Assembly (NCBI GenBank): GCA_020052235.1 | Contig: JAGVPM010000129.1 | Span: 1 to 37,662 of the forward strand | DNA from: Candidatus Goldiibacteriota bacterium | Lineage (GTDB): Bacteria; Oederibacteriota; JAAXVQ01 | Reading direction: 5' to 3' | DNA: 37,662 nt | Part shown: positions 17,733 to 27,863 of the stretch, piece by piece | How positions within the stretch are numbered: the stretch's first letter is position 1 | Layout: the number at the start of each line of letters is the position of its first letter | Position numbers and translations under genes: made by a program | The notes under the pieces: model-generated | The model's input: the letters and a program-made list of their open reading frames with translations, nothing else | Told to the model about the DNA's origin: nothing | Database searches by the model: none

Positions 17733-17843
17733 CAGGGAAACCACAGGTTTCCCTGACGCAGATGCCTACGCATCTTGCTTTCCTTCCTAACTAAGTCAGG
17801 GGCTGCGCCCCCGAACCCCCGCCTCATCATTTTAGGATGAGGC
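17733..17843. repeat. Hairpin cluster in divergent intergenic region
   Basis: CAGGGAAACC-ACA-GGTTTCCCTG (17733-17755); GATGC-CTAC-GCATC (17761-17774); GGGGCTGCGCCCC near 17799-17811; GCCTCATC-ATTTTAG-GATGAGGC (17821-17843). Confidence 0.75.
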
Positions 17844-17950
17844 AATGTGATATTTATTGTAACATTCACCGCTTGATCGGCGCTGTAAAAATCTACATAT
17901 TTGGCAGGAAATAAAAAATGTCGTGGCATCCGTGAGCGTTTGCCCCTATA

Positions 17951-19108
17951 ATGCCCATCATGAATGCACCTCAAAACGCCTCAAATGATTTATCCCGTTG
18001 GATTCCGCTCCTTTTGCAAATCTGGCGCAAGGCCCGTCATAATAAATCCGGGCCGCGTGAACAATTGACCGCTTCGGAAGCATCCGAAGTATCGCAGGGC
18101 GTGCAATATCTTTCCCAGGGGCTCACCCGCGACCGCGCACTCATTGGGGAGCGTTACCTTTCCGATACGGTTCTGTTGGGGGCTTACCTTTTGTACTTTT
18201 GGCCGCTCTCGTATCTGCAAGCCCGTGAAATTTTCCGTCATCTCCCCTCCACGCCGCGTTCGGTTTTGGATCTGGGATCAGGACCCGGTCCTTTGGGTGC
18301 AGCGGCTTTTGACGAGGGTGCCAAAACCGTAACGTTTACGGACCGGAGTCTGCCAGCCTTGAAATTGGCGATGGAACTTGCCAAAGCAGCCGGCAAAAAT
18401 GCCGAATTTCAAAATTGGGATCCCATCAAGCATCCCTTGCTTCCGCGTGCCAAATATGATTGCATCGCAGCCGAGCATCTGCTTAACGAACTTTGGGACG
18501 ATTTTTCTAATCGCGTAGAAAAGCGAACCGAATTAGTCCTCCCTTGGTTTGAACGCCTCAAATCCGGCGGCCATGTGGTTCTCATTGAGCCGGCCTTAAC
18601 CACGACCTCGCGGGATTTAATGGGTGTGCGCGATCATTTAGTCCAACAAGGGTATCGCCTTATCTATCCTTGTTTATGCACTCAAACCCCGTGCCCTGCT
18701 TTGGCCAAGCCTGAAGAAACCTGCCATTTGGAACAAACTTGGAACTTGCCTCCGCTCATCCGCGATTTGGTCCGGCGCTTGGACTTTAAAAAGAAAACCC
18801 TGAAAATGACCGCCTTTGTTTTCTCAGGCACTGATTCCACCCCGCTTACTCTTCCCGCGGAACTTTTCCGGATTGTTTCCGATCCTTTGCTTTCTAAAAA
18901 TAAACGTATCCGCCTTATTGGCTGCAGCCAGTCCGGACGTTTAAGCTTGGCACTTAAACCCGAATTGGCTACCCCTGAAAACCGGATTTTCCTCACCCTT
19001 AAACGCGGCGATGTGGTCCGCATCTTGCACGCTTCTCCCCGCGAGGGCGGATCGGGCTTGGATCTGCTCCCCGGTTCTGTTGTCGAGCTTATTTCCCGTA
19101 TTGATTAA
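17951..19108 (+). CDS. Rsm22-like SAM-dependent methyltransferase
   Basis: SVLDLGSGPGPLGAAAF (SAM motif), LPWFERLKSGGHVVLIEPAL, CPCLCTQTPCPALAK-type Cys segment, CHLEQTWNLPPLIRDLVRRLDFKKKTLKMTAFVFS. Confidence 0.8.
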   Translation: MPIMNAPQNASNDLSRWIPLLLQIWRKARHNKSGPREQLTASEASEVSQGVQYLSQGLTRDRALIGERYLSDTVLLGAYLLYFWPLSYLQAREIFRHLPSTPRSVLDLGSGPGPLGAAAFDEGAKTVTFTDRSLPALKLAMELAKAAGKNAEFQNWDPIKHPLLPRAKYDCIAAEHLLNELWDDFSNRVEKRTELVLPWFERLKSGGHVVLIEPALTTTSRDLMGVRDHLVQQGYRLIYPCLCTQTPCPALAKPEETCHLEQTWNLPPLIRDLVRRLDFKKKTLKMTAFVFSGTDSTPLTLPAELFRIVSDPLLSKNKRIRLIGCSQSGRLSLALKPELATPENRIFLTLKRGDVVRILHASPREGGSGLDLLPGSVVELISRID

Positions 19109-19123
19109 CCTCGCTTTTTTATC

Positions 19124-19152
19124 TTGACCGCACATCATTTTCGTCATATCAT
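19124..19152 (+). promoter_or_regulatory. Sigma70-like promoter of the permease/ArsR operon
   Basis: -35 TTGACC (19124-19129), 17-nt spacer, -10 TATCAT (19147-19152). Confidence 0.7.
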
Positions 19153-19174
19153 TTGAACAGTTGTTCAAATGATA
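19147..19174. promoter_or_regulatory. ArsR/SmtB-type operator palindrome
   Basis: TATCATTTGAACA-GT-TGTTCAAATGATA: 13-2-13 perfect inverted repeat, overlaps the -10. Confidence 0.85.
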
Positions 19175-19193
19175 CAGAAACGAGGCAAACGGT

Positions 19194-20447
19194 ATGACAC
19201 GTTATTTTTTGGAACTCCGGAATATATTAATTAATCTTGCTCCCTGGCTGTTCATGGGTGCCGCAATTGCGTCTGTTTTAAAATTGGCGCTCCCAACGGG
19301 TTTTATTAACCGGCATGTCGGACAGCCGGGTTTGGGAAGCATCATCAAATTAATCATGTTCGGAATCCCGCTCCCATTATGCTCGTGCGGGGTGGTGCCC
19401 ACGGCCATGGGTCTGCGCAAGGACGGTGCCAGTCAGGGAGCCACGGTAGGATTTTTAATCACTACGCCTGAAACCGGCGCAGATTCAATCCTCGTTACTG
19501 CCGGATTTTTAGGCTGGCCCTTGGCGCTATACCGCGTCGGGGCTGCGGTGATTATGGGCATTGCCGGTGGCTGGACCGCTGACCGCATGCCCGAGTTAAA
19601 ATCAACTTCTGCTCAAAGCCCGGCCGAGGCAACCTGCACCCTTACGCCCGCAACGCCTCTGTGGCAACATTTTTGGAACTATGCACTGGATGAATTATTA
19701 CGCGGTATTTATCGTTACCTGACGATCGGATTGCTCATTGCTGCCGCTATTAGCGTGCTGATCCCGGAAAATTTCGTTTCTAATATTCCGGCATTGCAAG
19801 GAATCGGCGGCATGTTGGTCATGCTGGTAATTGCCAGTCCTTTGTATGTCTGTTCAACTGGTTCGGTGGCCATTGCCGCCTCGCTGATTCACACCGGCCT
19901 TCCCCTGGGATCAGCGCTAGTGTTTTTAATGTCCGGCCCTGCCACCAATATCGCCACCATGGCCTCCATTTTAAAAGCATTCGGCAAGCGCATCTTTGCG
20001 GTTTATTTAAGTACGGTTATTTTGGGAAGCATTGGCTTTGGTTTATTGTTTGACGCCCTGTTTCTCAAGCCGAACAGTACCGTGAGCATGCTGCATCATC
20101 ATGCTCACGCCACATTTTTCACAACCTGGATTGAACCCCTGGCCGCAATACTCTTAACCGGATTGATTTTAAACTGGGCCATTACGGATGCTTATCAAGC
20201 ATTGAGAAGTTGGATAAAATCACGCTCGGCAACATATGAAACGCTTCAGTTGAACGTGAACGGGATGAGCTGTGACAATTGTGCCAGCCACATAAAGCGC
20301 GACCTCTTGGCCGTACCCGGCGTTTTAAAAGTCGAAGTCATTTTGTCCCAAAGCCGGGTTACAATTTCAGGAACCAATTTGGACCGCTCTGCGCTCGCCG
20401 CAGCCATCCAAAAAGCCGGTTACACGGTGACCGGAGGTGCGGCATGA
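19194..20447 (+). CDS. SO_0444/DUF318-type metal efflux permease with C-terminal HMA domain
   Basis: IPLPLCSCGVVPTAMGLRKDGASQGATVGFLITTPETGADSI, SPLYVCSTGSVAIAASLI, and C-terminal HMA LQLNVNGMSCDNCASHIKRDLLAVPGVLKVEV. Confidence 0.9.
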   Translation: MTRYFLELRNILINLAPWLFMGAAIASVLKLALPTGFINRHVGQPGLGSIIKLIMFGIPLPLCSCGVVPTAMGLRKDGASQGATVGFLITTPETGADSILVTAGFLGWPLALYRVGAAVIMGIAGGWTADRMPELKSTSAQSPAEATCTLTPATPLWQHFWNYALDELLRGIYRYLTIGLLIAAAISVLIPENFVSNIPALQGIGGMLVMLVIASPLYVCSTGSVAIAASLIHTGLPLGSALVFLMSGPATNIATMASILKAFGKRIFAVYLSTVILGSIGFGLLFDALFLKPNSTVSMLHHHAHATFFTTWIEPLAAILLTGLILNWAITDAYQALRSWIKSRSATYETLQLNVNGMSCDNCASHIKRDLLAVPGVLKVEVILSQSRVTISGTNLDRSALAAAIQKAGYTVTGGAA

Positions 20448-20794
20448 AAAAATTAAAATCCACTGCTGTTTGCCCATGCGAAACCATCCAACCTCATCCT
20501 TTTATTTCCCCGGAGGATAAGGATCACCTTCAAGTCTTGGCGGATTTATTCAAACATTTAAGCGATCCGCGCCGTTTAAATTTATTATTATGCCTCTCTC
20601 ACGCCGAGCATTCGGTCTGTATTTTGGCCAAGCATTTGGGTGTCACGGTTTCAGCTGTTTCGCACCAATTGCAAACTCTGCGGCGGGCGCGTTTGGTTTC
20701 TTTCCGGCGTGAAGGTAAGGTGTGCTTTTACCGTCTTAATGACAATCATGTGCATAAACTTATCCAAACCGCGCGCGAACATGTAAACGAATAA
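20444..20794 (+). CDS. ArsR/SmtB-family metal-sensing repressor
   Basis: LFKHLSDPRRLNLLLCLSHAEHSVCILAKHLGVTVSAVSHQLQTLRRARLVSFRREGKVCFYRLNDNHVHKLIQTAREHVNE; ATGA overlap with the permease stop. Confidence 0.92.
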   Translation: MKKLKSTAVCPCETIQPHPFISPEDKDHLQVLADLFKHLSDPRRLNLLLCLSHAEHSVCILAKHLGVTVSAVSHQLQTLRRARLVSFRREGKVCFYRLNDNHVHKLIQTAREHVNE

Positions 20795-20809
20795 TCCGAA
20801 AATAAAAAA

Positions 20810-20841
20810 GGGGGACGCGGCAAATATTCACCGCGTCCCCC
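20810..20841. terminator. Intrinsic terminator-like hairpin between convergent genes
   Basis: GGGGGACGCGG-CAAATATTCA-CCGCGTCCCCC, perfect 11-bp stem; A-run at the 5' side gives a U-tract on the minus strand. Confidence 0.8.
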
Positions 20842-20860
20842 GAATATTCCTAATCAGAGT

Positions 20861-22204
20861 TTAACTTTTCTTCGTAACTACATTCTTATACTGCGCGCGT
20901 TTGCCCAATTCGGCTTCGATTTCCAGCAAACGGTTGTATTTGGCGATACGGTCGCTGCGGCTGGCCGAGCCGGTTTTAATCTGCGCGCTGCCTGTGGCAA
21001 CCGCCAGGTCCGCGATGAACGTATCCTCGGTCTCGCCGGAACGGTGCGAGATAATATAATTCCAGCCCGCCTTCTGGCAAAGCTTGATGGTCTTCAAGGT
21101 TTCACTGACGGTTCCGATCTGGTTTACTTTGATCAAAACCGCGTTGGCCGCGCCTTCCTTGATGCCCTTTTCCACGAACTTGGCGTTGGTGACAAATAAA
21201 TCATCGCCGACCACTTGAATTTTCTTGCCCACTTTTTCAGTGAATTTCTTAAAGCCGTCCCAATCGTTTTCATACAGCGGATCTTCAATGGAAACAATCG
21301 GGTATTTTTCAACCCAGGAGGACCAAAGATCGATCATTTCATCCGTGGTCTTTATGCCCGAACCTGAATCAGCCAAATTGTATTTGCCGTTTTCATACAA
21401 CGAACTGGCAGCCGGATCCAAAGCAATAAAAATATCCTTGCCGGCAATATAGCCAGCCGCGGCAATTGCTTCCAAAATCACATCACAAGCTTCTTCGTTG
21501 CTCTTTAGGTTGGGGGCAAAACCACCCTCATCGCCTACGGCCGTAGAATAACCTTTATTCTTCAAAATTTTGGCCAAATGGTGGAACACTTCAGCTCCGG
21601 CACGCAGGGCTTCTTTGAATGACGGACGCCCCAGAGGCATGACCATGAATTCCTGAAAGTCCACGCTGTTGTCAGCGTGCTTGCCGCCATTTAAAATATT
21701 CATCATCGGCGCGGGCAAAATGCAGGCTTTGGCGCCGCCTAAGTATTTATAAACCGGAACATTCTTCGCTTGGGCGGCAGCTTTGACAACAGCCATGGAA
21801 ACTCCCAAAATGGCATTGGCCCCAAGTTTGCCTTTGTTGGGCGTGCCGTCCAATTCGATCATTTTTTTATCAATGGCTTTATAATCCAGGGCATCCATGC
21901 CGCGAATGGCTTTGGCAATCGGGCCGTTCACATTGGCCACGGCTTGCAGCGTGCCTTTGCCCAGGAAGCGCGACTTGTCGCCATCCCGCAATTCAACAGC
22001 TTCATGTTCCCCAGTGGAAGCCCCGGACGGCACCGAGGCCGAAACCATGGGAAAACCGGCTAAGGTAACCATGACGCGCACCGTAGGATTGCCGCGTGAA
22101 TCAAGGATTTCCAAAGCTTTAACGTCCTTGATGGCTGTTGCTAATGTTTTCTTTCCCACAGACTTTATCTTTTTGGCGGATTTCTTGACCTTCTTGATGG
22201 CCAT
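20861..22204 (-). CDS. eno: Enolase with a lysine-rich N-terminal extension
   Basis: [68 protein letters not shown] before ATG at 22204. Confidence 0.97.
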   Translation of the reverse strand: MAIKKVKKSAKKIKSVGKKTLATAIKDVKALEILDSRGNPTVRVMVTLAGFPMVSASVPSGASTGEHEAVELRDGDKSRFLGKGTLQAVANVNGPIAKAIRGMDALDYKAIDKKMIELDGTPNKGKLGANAILGVSMAVVKAAAQAKNVPVYKYLGGAKACILPAPMMNILNGGKHADNSVDFQEFMVMPLGRPSFKEALRAGAEVFHHLAKILKNKGYSTAVGDEGGFAPNLKSNEEACDVILEAIAAAGYIAGKDIFIALDPAASSLYENGKYNLADSGSGIKTTDEMIDLWSSWVEKYPIVSIEDPLYENDWDGFKKFTEKVGKKIQVVGDDLFVTNAKFVEKGIKEGAANAVLIKVNQIGTVSETLKTIKLCQKAGWNYIISHRSGETEDTFIADLAVATGSAQIKTGSASRSDRIAKYNRLLEIEAELGKRAQYKNVVTKKS

Positions 22205-22388
22205 ATTTTCCCTCCTGCAAAATGATGATCCCATGGATCAAATTGCTGGGTATTGTATCGGGGTAATTGTTCAATTGCAAGTATTTTCCTCCCTTTTCCC
22301 TTCATTTTTCAGCAAACTTTGGCCGAAAATAACTATGGGCCGTGATATGGCCTAAAGAAGCATCACGGATGGCAAAGGAGTTCAGGGT

Positions 22389-25300
22389 ATGCCGGATCCT
22401 CGCAGTAATGATAAAAACACCCAGCTGCCTTGGAATGCGTCTCACGCTTCCTGGTTTGGGTCGGCTTTAATCCTAACCTGCGTGCTTTTTATTATCTTGG
22501 GGATATCCGGTTTATATCAATGGCCGCTTCCTTTCATTTTTAAAATCGGATTATCCGCAGTGCTAATTGGTTTATTGAGCATCTTGATTTTCGCTGTTAT
22601 TAAATTTTGTTCTCCAATACCAAGTCCGCTGCAAAACATCCCTGCTTCCGGGCCGGCTATAACCGCTTTTAGCTCTGAACAACAAAATGACATGTCCCGC
22701 CTCAATCAGATGTTTGATGATTGGAAGCTTAAAAATCCGGCCGACACATCCGATTTTAACATGGATGAACTTTTAGTAGGCTTATCTGAAGCCACCTCCT
22801 GCCTGCTCGCTTCGCCCGATCTGTTAAAAGGCATTAATATCGCCATGGCCACGCTGGGAAAGATCGCAGACATTGACAGGATTTCATTGATTGAAAATCT
22901 GGGAGCTCCCCCCTCCAATCACGTTCAATTCGTCACCCGGGCGGAATGGAGTGCACCGGAAATCCCCCCTTCTCCTTTTCTGCTGAATCAAAAATTTTCT
23001 TACTCACAACTGGGGTTGGAACGTTGGCTGGAAGCCATGTCCATGGGTTTGAAGCTCAAAGGCACGCTGGAAAACTGGCCGCTTTCCGAGCAACGCTTTT
23101 TGCAGCCCCAGGGAATTCAATCTCTGCTGATTTTGCCCATTTACCGCGAGCTTCAACTCTGGGGGTTTGTGGTAATCGAAGATCATCATACTCCCCGGAC
23201 CTGGACGGCGCGCGAGGAAGTTTTATTTGAATTCATGGCTTGCAATCTCGGGTTATCGCTCCAACGATTGCAGGCTGAAATTAAATTTAAAACTGCAGCG
23301 GAAACCAACCGGCTAATTCTCGAGAACCTTCCGTTCGGGATCCTCATTATCAATGATCAGCACACCATTCAACACGCAAATTCCACAGCTTTAAAATTGT
23401 TGGGAATTGAACGCTTGGAAGACATCCAAGGCCAACCTTGCGAGGGAAAAGTGTGCTTAAGCGATGTGCAACATTGCCCGGTAACGCTGCAAATAACCCA
23501 AAATTCAGTTACGCAAGAATCTTTTTTAACCCGCAGCGACGGACAGCGCATCCCTATTTTAAAAACGCTTGTTTCCTTAAACCAGGAAGGCACCCCCATA
23601 CTTCTGGAAAGTTTTGTGGATATTTCAGATTTGAAATCCGCTGTCAGGGAGGCGGAAAAGGCCAATGCACAATTGGCTGAAACCCTGCGGCAAGCCAACG
23701 ACATGGCGGTCATGGCCGAGGAAGCCAGCTTGGCCAAGGGTAATTTTCTCGCCAATATGAGCCATGAAATCCGCACTCCCATGAATGCCATCATCGGCAT
23801 GACCCAATTGGCCTTGGATATGGAACTCGCGCCCGAGTTGCGTGATTACCTGCGCAGCGTAAATTCTTCGGCCGATTCCCTGCTTGGCTTGCTGAATAAT
23901 ATTCTGGATCTGTCCAAAATTGAATCCGGGCACATCGACTTGGAAAAAACCAATTTTAATCTTTTGGAAATTGTCGAAAACGCCGCCGCGACTCTTGCAC
24001 TTCAAGCCAGTGAAAAAGGCGTGGAATTAATCTGCCGCGTTGCTCCCCGCGTTCCCAATTTTTTAGTCGGCGACCCGACCCGCCTACGGCAGGTATTGGT
24101 TAATTTGCTGGGCAACGCCATTAAATTCACCGACATCGGCGAAGTCATTCTTACGGCCGATGTCTTTTTCAAAGATGAAAAAACATATCATTTGATTTTT
24201 ACGGTTTCCGATACCGGCATTGGCATTCCGCGCGAAAAACTTGCGTATATCTTCGAAAACTTCACTCAAGCCGATGCTTCCACCACCCGCCGCTATGGCG
24301 GCACCGGGTTGGGATTGAGCATAACCAAGCAACTGGTGGAACTCATGGGTGGAAAAATCGAAGTTAAAAGCGAGAGCGGGCACGGCAGTACCTTTACGGT
24401 AATCATCCCCTTTGCCGGTTCCAGTACCAATACGGCTTCCTTGGTGGAAATTCCGGAATGGCTGTTCAAAAATATCCGGGTGCTTATCGTGGACGACAAT
24501 GCCATCAACCGTCAGATCTTCCGTGAATTGCTACAGCAAAAAGGCGCTTACGTTCAAGAAGCCGCCGATGGTCCCAGTGCGCTTACGTTTCTGCAAAAAG
24601 CAAAACTGCAAAAACAGCCCATTCAATTGTTGTTGTTGGATATGCACATGCCCGGCATGGACGGTTTCGAAGTTGCCCACGCCGTGCAAGCGCAAAATTT
24701 AAACGAAGGCTTGCGGATAGTTTTAATCACATCCGCCGGACGCCATGGCGACACGGAACTAATCCAAAAATTCAATATTCATGGCTACTTGCTTAAACCC
24801 GTGAAACAACGTGAATTTTTCTTAACCATGGTTTCAGTGTTAAGCGCCAATCCGCAGAGCCGGGTAACGACAGAACATTCCATTTGCCCGCAGCCGGAAG
24901 AACGTCCCCGGCAAACGCTGCACGTGCTCTTGGCCGAGGACAATCCCATCAACCGCAAACTCATGCTGGCGCTCTTAATCAAACGCGGTTGTGAAGTAAC
25001 CGCGGTAGAAGACGGATTGGAAGCCTTGCAGCTGCATAAAGCCCGCAACTTCGATCTCATTTTCATGGACGTCCAAATGCCGGGCATGGACGGATTCAGA
25101 GCCACGGAATTGATCCGCCAACATGAGCAAACCACCGGGCAGCATGTAGCCATCGTGGCCATGACCGCCAATGCCTTGAAAGGCGACCGCGAGCAATGTT
25201 TGGCCGTAGGTATGGACGATTATTTATCCAAGCCCATCCAGCGCAATGAACTCAATGATATTTTGGACAAATACCGCTGTTACGCGCTTGCGGCCGCACC

Positions 25301-25691
25301 TTCTCAACCACCCATTCCTTCTTCCGAGCCGCAGACCGCCATTATACCCAAGATTATTTTTAATTATGAAGCTGCCTTGAATCGAACCGACGGCGACAAA
25401 GAACTGCTCCGGGAGTTGATTTTTCATTTTGAAGAGGAAGCCGTGCAGCGGATTGAATCTTTACAAACTGCCATTTCCGAGGGGCACTATGATTCCATTC
25501 GAAAAATCGCCCACTCACTTAAAGGCACCTCGGCCAATCTTTCTTGCGAACGTATCCGGGAAAAAGCGCAATTTTTAGAAAGCATGGCCATGCAACAGGA
25601 ACCGCTTGCCAGGTTAAAGGAACAATGTCAGGCGCTGAACCATGAGGTCGGCGAACTAATCCGGCATATTGATACCATTTATCCGAGTTGA
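22389..25691 (+). CDS. Hybrid sensor histidine kinase (2TM-GAF-PAS-HisKA-HATPase-REC-REC-HPt)
   Basis: H-box ANMSHEIRTPMNAIIGM, N/G boxes NLLGNAIKFTD...GTGLGLSITKQLV, two receiver domains (LIVDDNAINRQ, LLAEDNPINRKL), HPt IRKIAHSLKGTSANL. Confidence 0.95.
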   Translation: MPDPRSNDKNTQLPWNASHASWFGSALILTCVLFIILGISGLYQWPLPFIFKIGLSAVLIGLLSILIFAVIKFCSPIPSPLQNIPASGPAITAFSSEQQNDMSRLNQMFDDWKLKNPADTSDFNMDELLVGLSEATSCLLASPDLLKGINIAMATLGKIADIDRISLIENLGAPPSNHVQFVTRAEWSAPEIPPSPFLLNQKFSYSQLGLERWLEAMSMGLKLKGTLENWPLSEQRFLQPQGIQSLLILPIYRELQLWGFVVIEDHHTPRTWTAREEVLFEFMACNLGLSLQRLQAEIKFKTAAETNRLILENLPFGILIINDQHTIQHANSTALKLLGIERLEDIQGQPCEGKVCLSDVQHCPVTLQITQNSVTQESFLTRSDGQRIPILKTLVSLNQEGTPILLESFVDISDLKSAVREAEKANAQLAETLRQANDMAVMAEEASLAKGNFLANMSHEIRTPMNAIIGMTQLALDMELAPELRDYLRSVNSSADSLLGLLNNILDLSKIESGHIDLEKTNFNLLEIVENAAATLALQASEKGVELICRVAPRVPNFLVGDPTRLRQVLVNLLGNAIKFTDIGEVILTADVFFKDEKTYHLIFTVSDTGIGIPREKLAYIFENFTQADASTTRRYGGTGLGLSITKQLVELMGGKIEVKSESGHGSTFTVIIPFAGSSTNTASLVEIPEWLFKNIRVLIVDDNAINRQIFRELLQQKGAYVQEAADGPSALTFLQKAKLQKQPIQLLLLDMHMPGMDGFEVAHAVQAQNLNEGLRIVLITSAGRHGDTELIQKFNIHGYLLKPVKQREFFLTMVSVLSANPQSRVTTEHSICPQPEERPRQTLHVLLAEDNPINRKLMLALLIKRGCEVTAVEDGLEALQLHKARNFDLIFMDVQMPGMDGFRATELIRQHEQTTGQHVAIVAMTANALKGDREQCLAVGMDDYLSKPIQRNELNDILDKYRCYALAAAPSQPPIPSSEPQTAIIPKIIFNYEAALNRTDGDKELLRELIFHFEEEAVQRIESLQTAISEGHYDSIRKIAHSLKGTSANLSCERIREKAQFLESMAMQQEPLARLKEQCQALNHEVGELIRHIDTIYPS

Positions 25692-25710
25692 TTCCTGTTG
25701 CGGAAAGGCC

Positions 25711-25761
25711 TTTTTGAATATTCCCCTCCCACCAAATCCTGGGGAGGGGAATATTCAAAAA
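25711..25761. terminator. Bidirectional terminator-like hairpin between convergent genes
   Basis: TTTTTGAATATTCCCCTCCC-ACCAAATCCTG-GGGAGGGGAATATTCAAAAA, perfect 20-bp stem. Confidence 0.9.
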
Positions 25762-25785
25762 ACAAAAAAACGCAACTGGAACTAA

Positions 25786-27609
25786 TTAAACGAGTTTCAC
25801 ATCCGCGGCCAAGTCAAAATTCAAACCGGCGTAACCCTGATTCAAGGCTACGGTCATGGGCATCTGCGAGGCTACCGGTCCCCACAATTGCCGCGGGCCG
25901 GGTGAGGCGAAACAATCTTCCCGCGACCAGCGGTCACGGCAAGCTTGAAAGAACATAAACGCAGGCGAATCGATCTTCACCAAAGCCTTTTCAATTACCA
26001 TCTCATCCTTGCCATGCCGCCGTTCAACGTTAATCAAACCGGTCAACGGCAACGCCAATGCTTTCCCGCCTTTGTCCAAGGACGTTATGGCCGCCATATA
26101 CCCGGTCTTCCCGGATAAAACCAATGATCCGGCCGTAATGCCCAAATTCACGCAGTACGCAGCATCGAAACGGCTGGGGGCCCCGCAACGGCCTTCATAT
26201 CCAAAAAAGTGATTGTTGGTGGAAAACTTCGACTTCACAAAGCGCGCCACTTCCTCCGGGTTCAAATCGATTTGCCCTTCAGCTTGACCAAAAAACGGTT
26301 TAGGATCGGTTTTCATTTCATGCAGACGCGTGGTCGCCATTTCAATTAAAAGTTTTTCCGTTGGGATCTGCGAAACCTGCAGATTGCCGTGCGAATCGCG
26401 GTCCAGCAGCAACATGTTCTCAAATTCATCCGGCAATGACGCCATCAACTTGGCGGATTCAGCCGAGATTTTCCCATAGATGAAATTTTTCTTTTCACCC
26501 ACATCATGCGTTTCGCTCAACATTTTTTCCGAATGAGCCATGACTTCATTCAATTCCGTGATCAACTGTTTCATTTCCGGAATAAACTCAATCAACCCTT
26601 CAGGGATAATCACCACACCGTGGTTAATCCCTTTTCCGGCCCTGCGTGCGACTGAGCGGCAGATAATATCTACGATATGGGAGAGTGAATACTTGCGGTT
26701 CTCAATTTCTTCGGACACAAAGGTGACTGCCGGCTTGGTTTGCAAAGCAACTTCCAAAGCTACATGGCTGGCGCTGCGCCCCATCAGTTTAATGAAATGC
26801 CAATATTTGCGGGACGACGGCGTATCCTGAAGAATGTTTCCGACCATTTCAGCATATGTTTTAGTGGCCGTATCAAACCCAAAGGAGATTGGCAACAGGG
26901 ATTCGACCTGCAAATCGCCGTCTATGGTCTTTGGCACACCCAAAACTTGAACCCCGCGGCCGTCACTATGCACATTTTTAAACAAATATTCGGCCAATAC
27001 GGCCGCATTGGTGTTGGAATCATCGCCGCCCACCACCACCAAGGCGTCAATCTTCTGATCATGGCAAACCGTTTTAACCTGATTGAATTGTTCACTGGTT
27101 TTAATTTTGGTGCGGTCCGAGCCTAAAAAATCAAAACCGCCAGTGTTGACAATAGTCTCCAAGGCTTTTTCGGTAATTTCAAACATAGTCCCTTCCAACA
27201 AGCCCTTGGGGCCGTTTTTAATGCCCAACAGGATATTTTGCGTGCCCAACACCTTCTTTAAACCCACCAATACATTATGCCCTCCGGCCGCGGGTCCGCC
27301 GGAAAATAACACTGCTACGCGTTTCCCCGAGGTTTTCGGGCGTTCGGTAGTGGTGGATTGCAACACGGAATTTCCGGTCACAGGGTATAAATTAGGAAAA
27401 CCCGCCGACACTGCCGCCCCATCTTTGCTGGGGGGCAACGTCTCGGTCGAAGTTGAAAAATGCGCCGGAACAATACCGCCGCCTTCGACAAAATCCTTAA
27501 TGACCGGCAACGGCATTTGCCGAATCTGTTTTTCAAACATCGAATTTCCCTTTTCCGTGCTTTCCAAAGCTTGAATCAATTGCGGATTGGCACTTCCGAT
27601 CTTACTCAT
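25786..27609 (-). CDS. pfp: Pyrophosphate-dependent 6-phosphofructokinase
   Basis: LFSGGPAAGGHNVL, DALVVVGGDDSNTNAAVLAEYLF (GGDD type), PKTIDGDLQ, KLMGRSASHVALEVALQTKP. Confidence 0.9.
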   Translation of the reverse strand: MSKIGSANPQLIQALESTEKGNSMFEKQIRQMPLPVIKDFVEGGGIVPAHFSTSTETLPPSKDGAAVSAGFPNLYPVTGNSVLQSTTTERPKTSGKRVAVLFSGGPAAGGHNVLVGLKKVLGTQNILLGIKNGPKGLLEGTMFEITEKALETIVNTGGFDFLGSDRTKIKTSEQFNQVKTVCHDQKIDALVVVGGDDSNTNAAVLAEYLFKNVHSDGRGVQVLGVPKTIDGDLQVESLLPISFGFDTATKTYAEMVGNILQDTPSSRKYWHFIKLMGRSASHVALEVALQTKPAVTFVSEEIENRKYSLSHIVDIICRSVARRAGKGINHGVVIIPEGLIEFIPEMKQLITELNEVMAHSEKMLSETHDVGEKKNFIYGKISAESAKLMASLPDEFENMLLLDRDSHGNLQVSQIPTEKLLIEMATTRLHEMKTDPKPFFGQAEGQIDLNPEEVARFVKSKFSTNNHFFGYEGRCGAPSRFDAAYCVNLGITAGSLVLSGKTGYMAAITSLDKGGKALALPLTGLINVERRHGKDEMVIEKALVKIDSPAFMFFQACRDRWSREDCFASPGPRQLWGPVASQMPMTVALNQGYAGLNFDLAADVKLV

Positions 27610-27863
27610 AGCAAGTAAACTCCTTCTTCAATATGAAATCACCCGGTAAAACAGGCAGACTCCAGGGGGGTATAAAATCGGGCGCTATTGTAATCAATGC
27701 CGGCTGGAAATTCCAGTGATTTTTACTTGTTTTGCCCGTATAGGGAGTATACCATACATAAAAATTCCGGCCATTTCAACTATATGGATTTCCACTTATC
27801 CAGCACCAAATTTTTCATTTCGGGTCTAAACAATAAAGGATTCACTACTCAAGGAGGCACATC

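Noticed and set aside
17733-17843. Possible integron attC site
   Set aside because: No recognisable GTTRRRY/RYYYAAC core pair and no integrase in the window.
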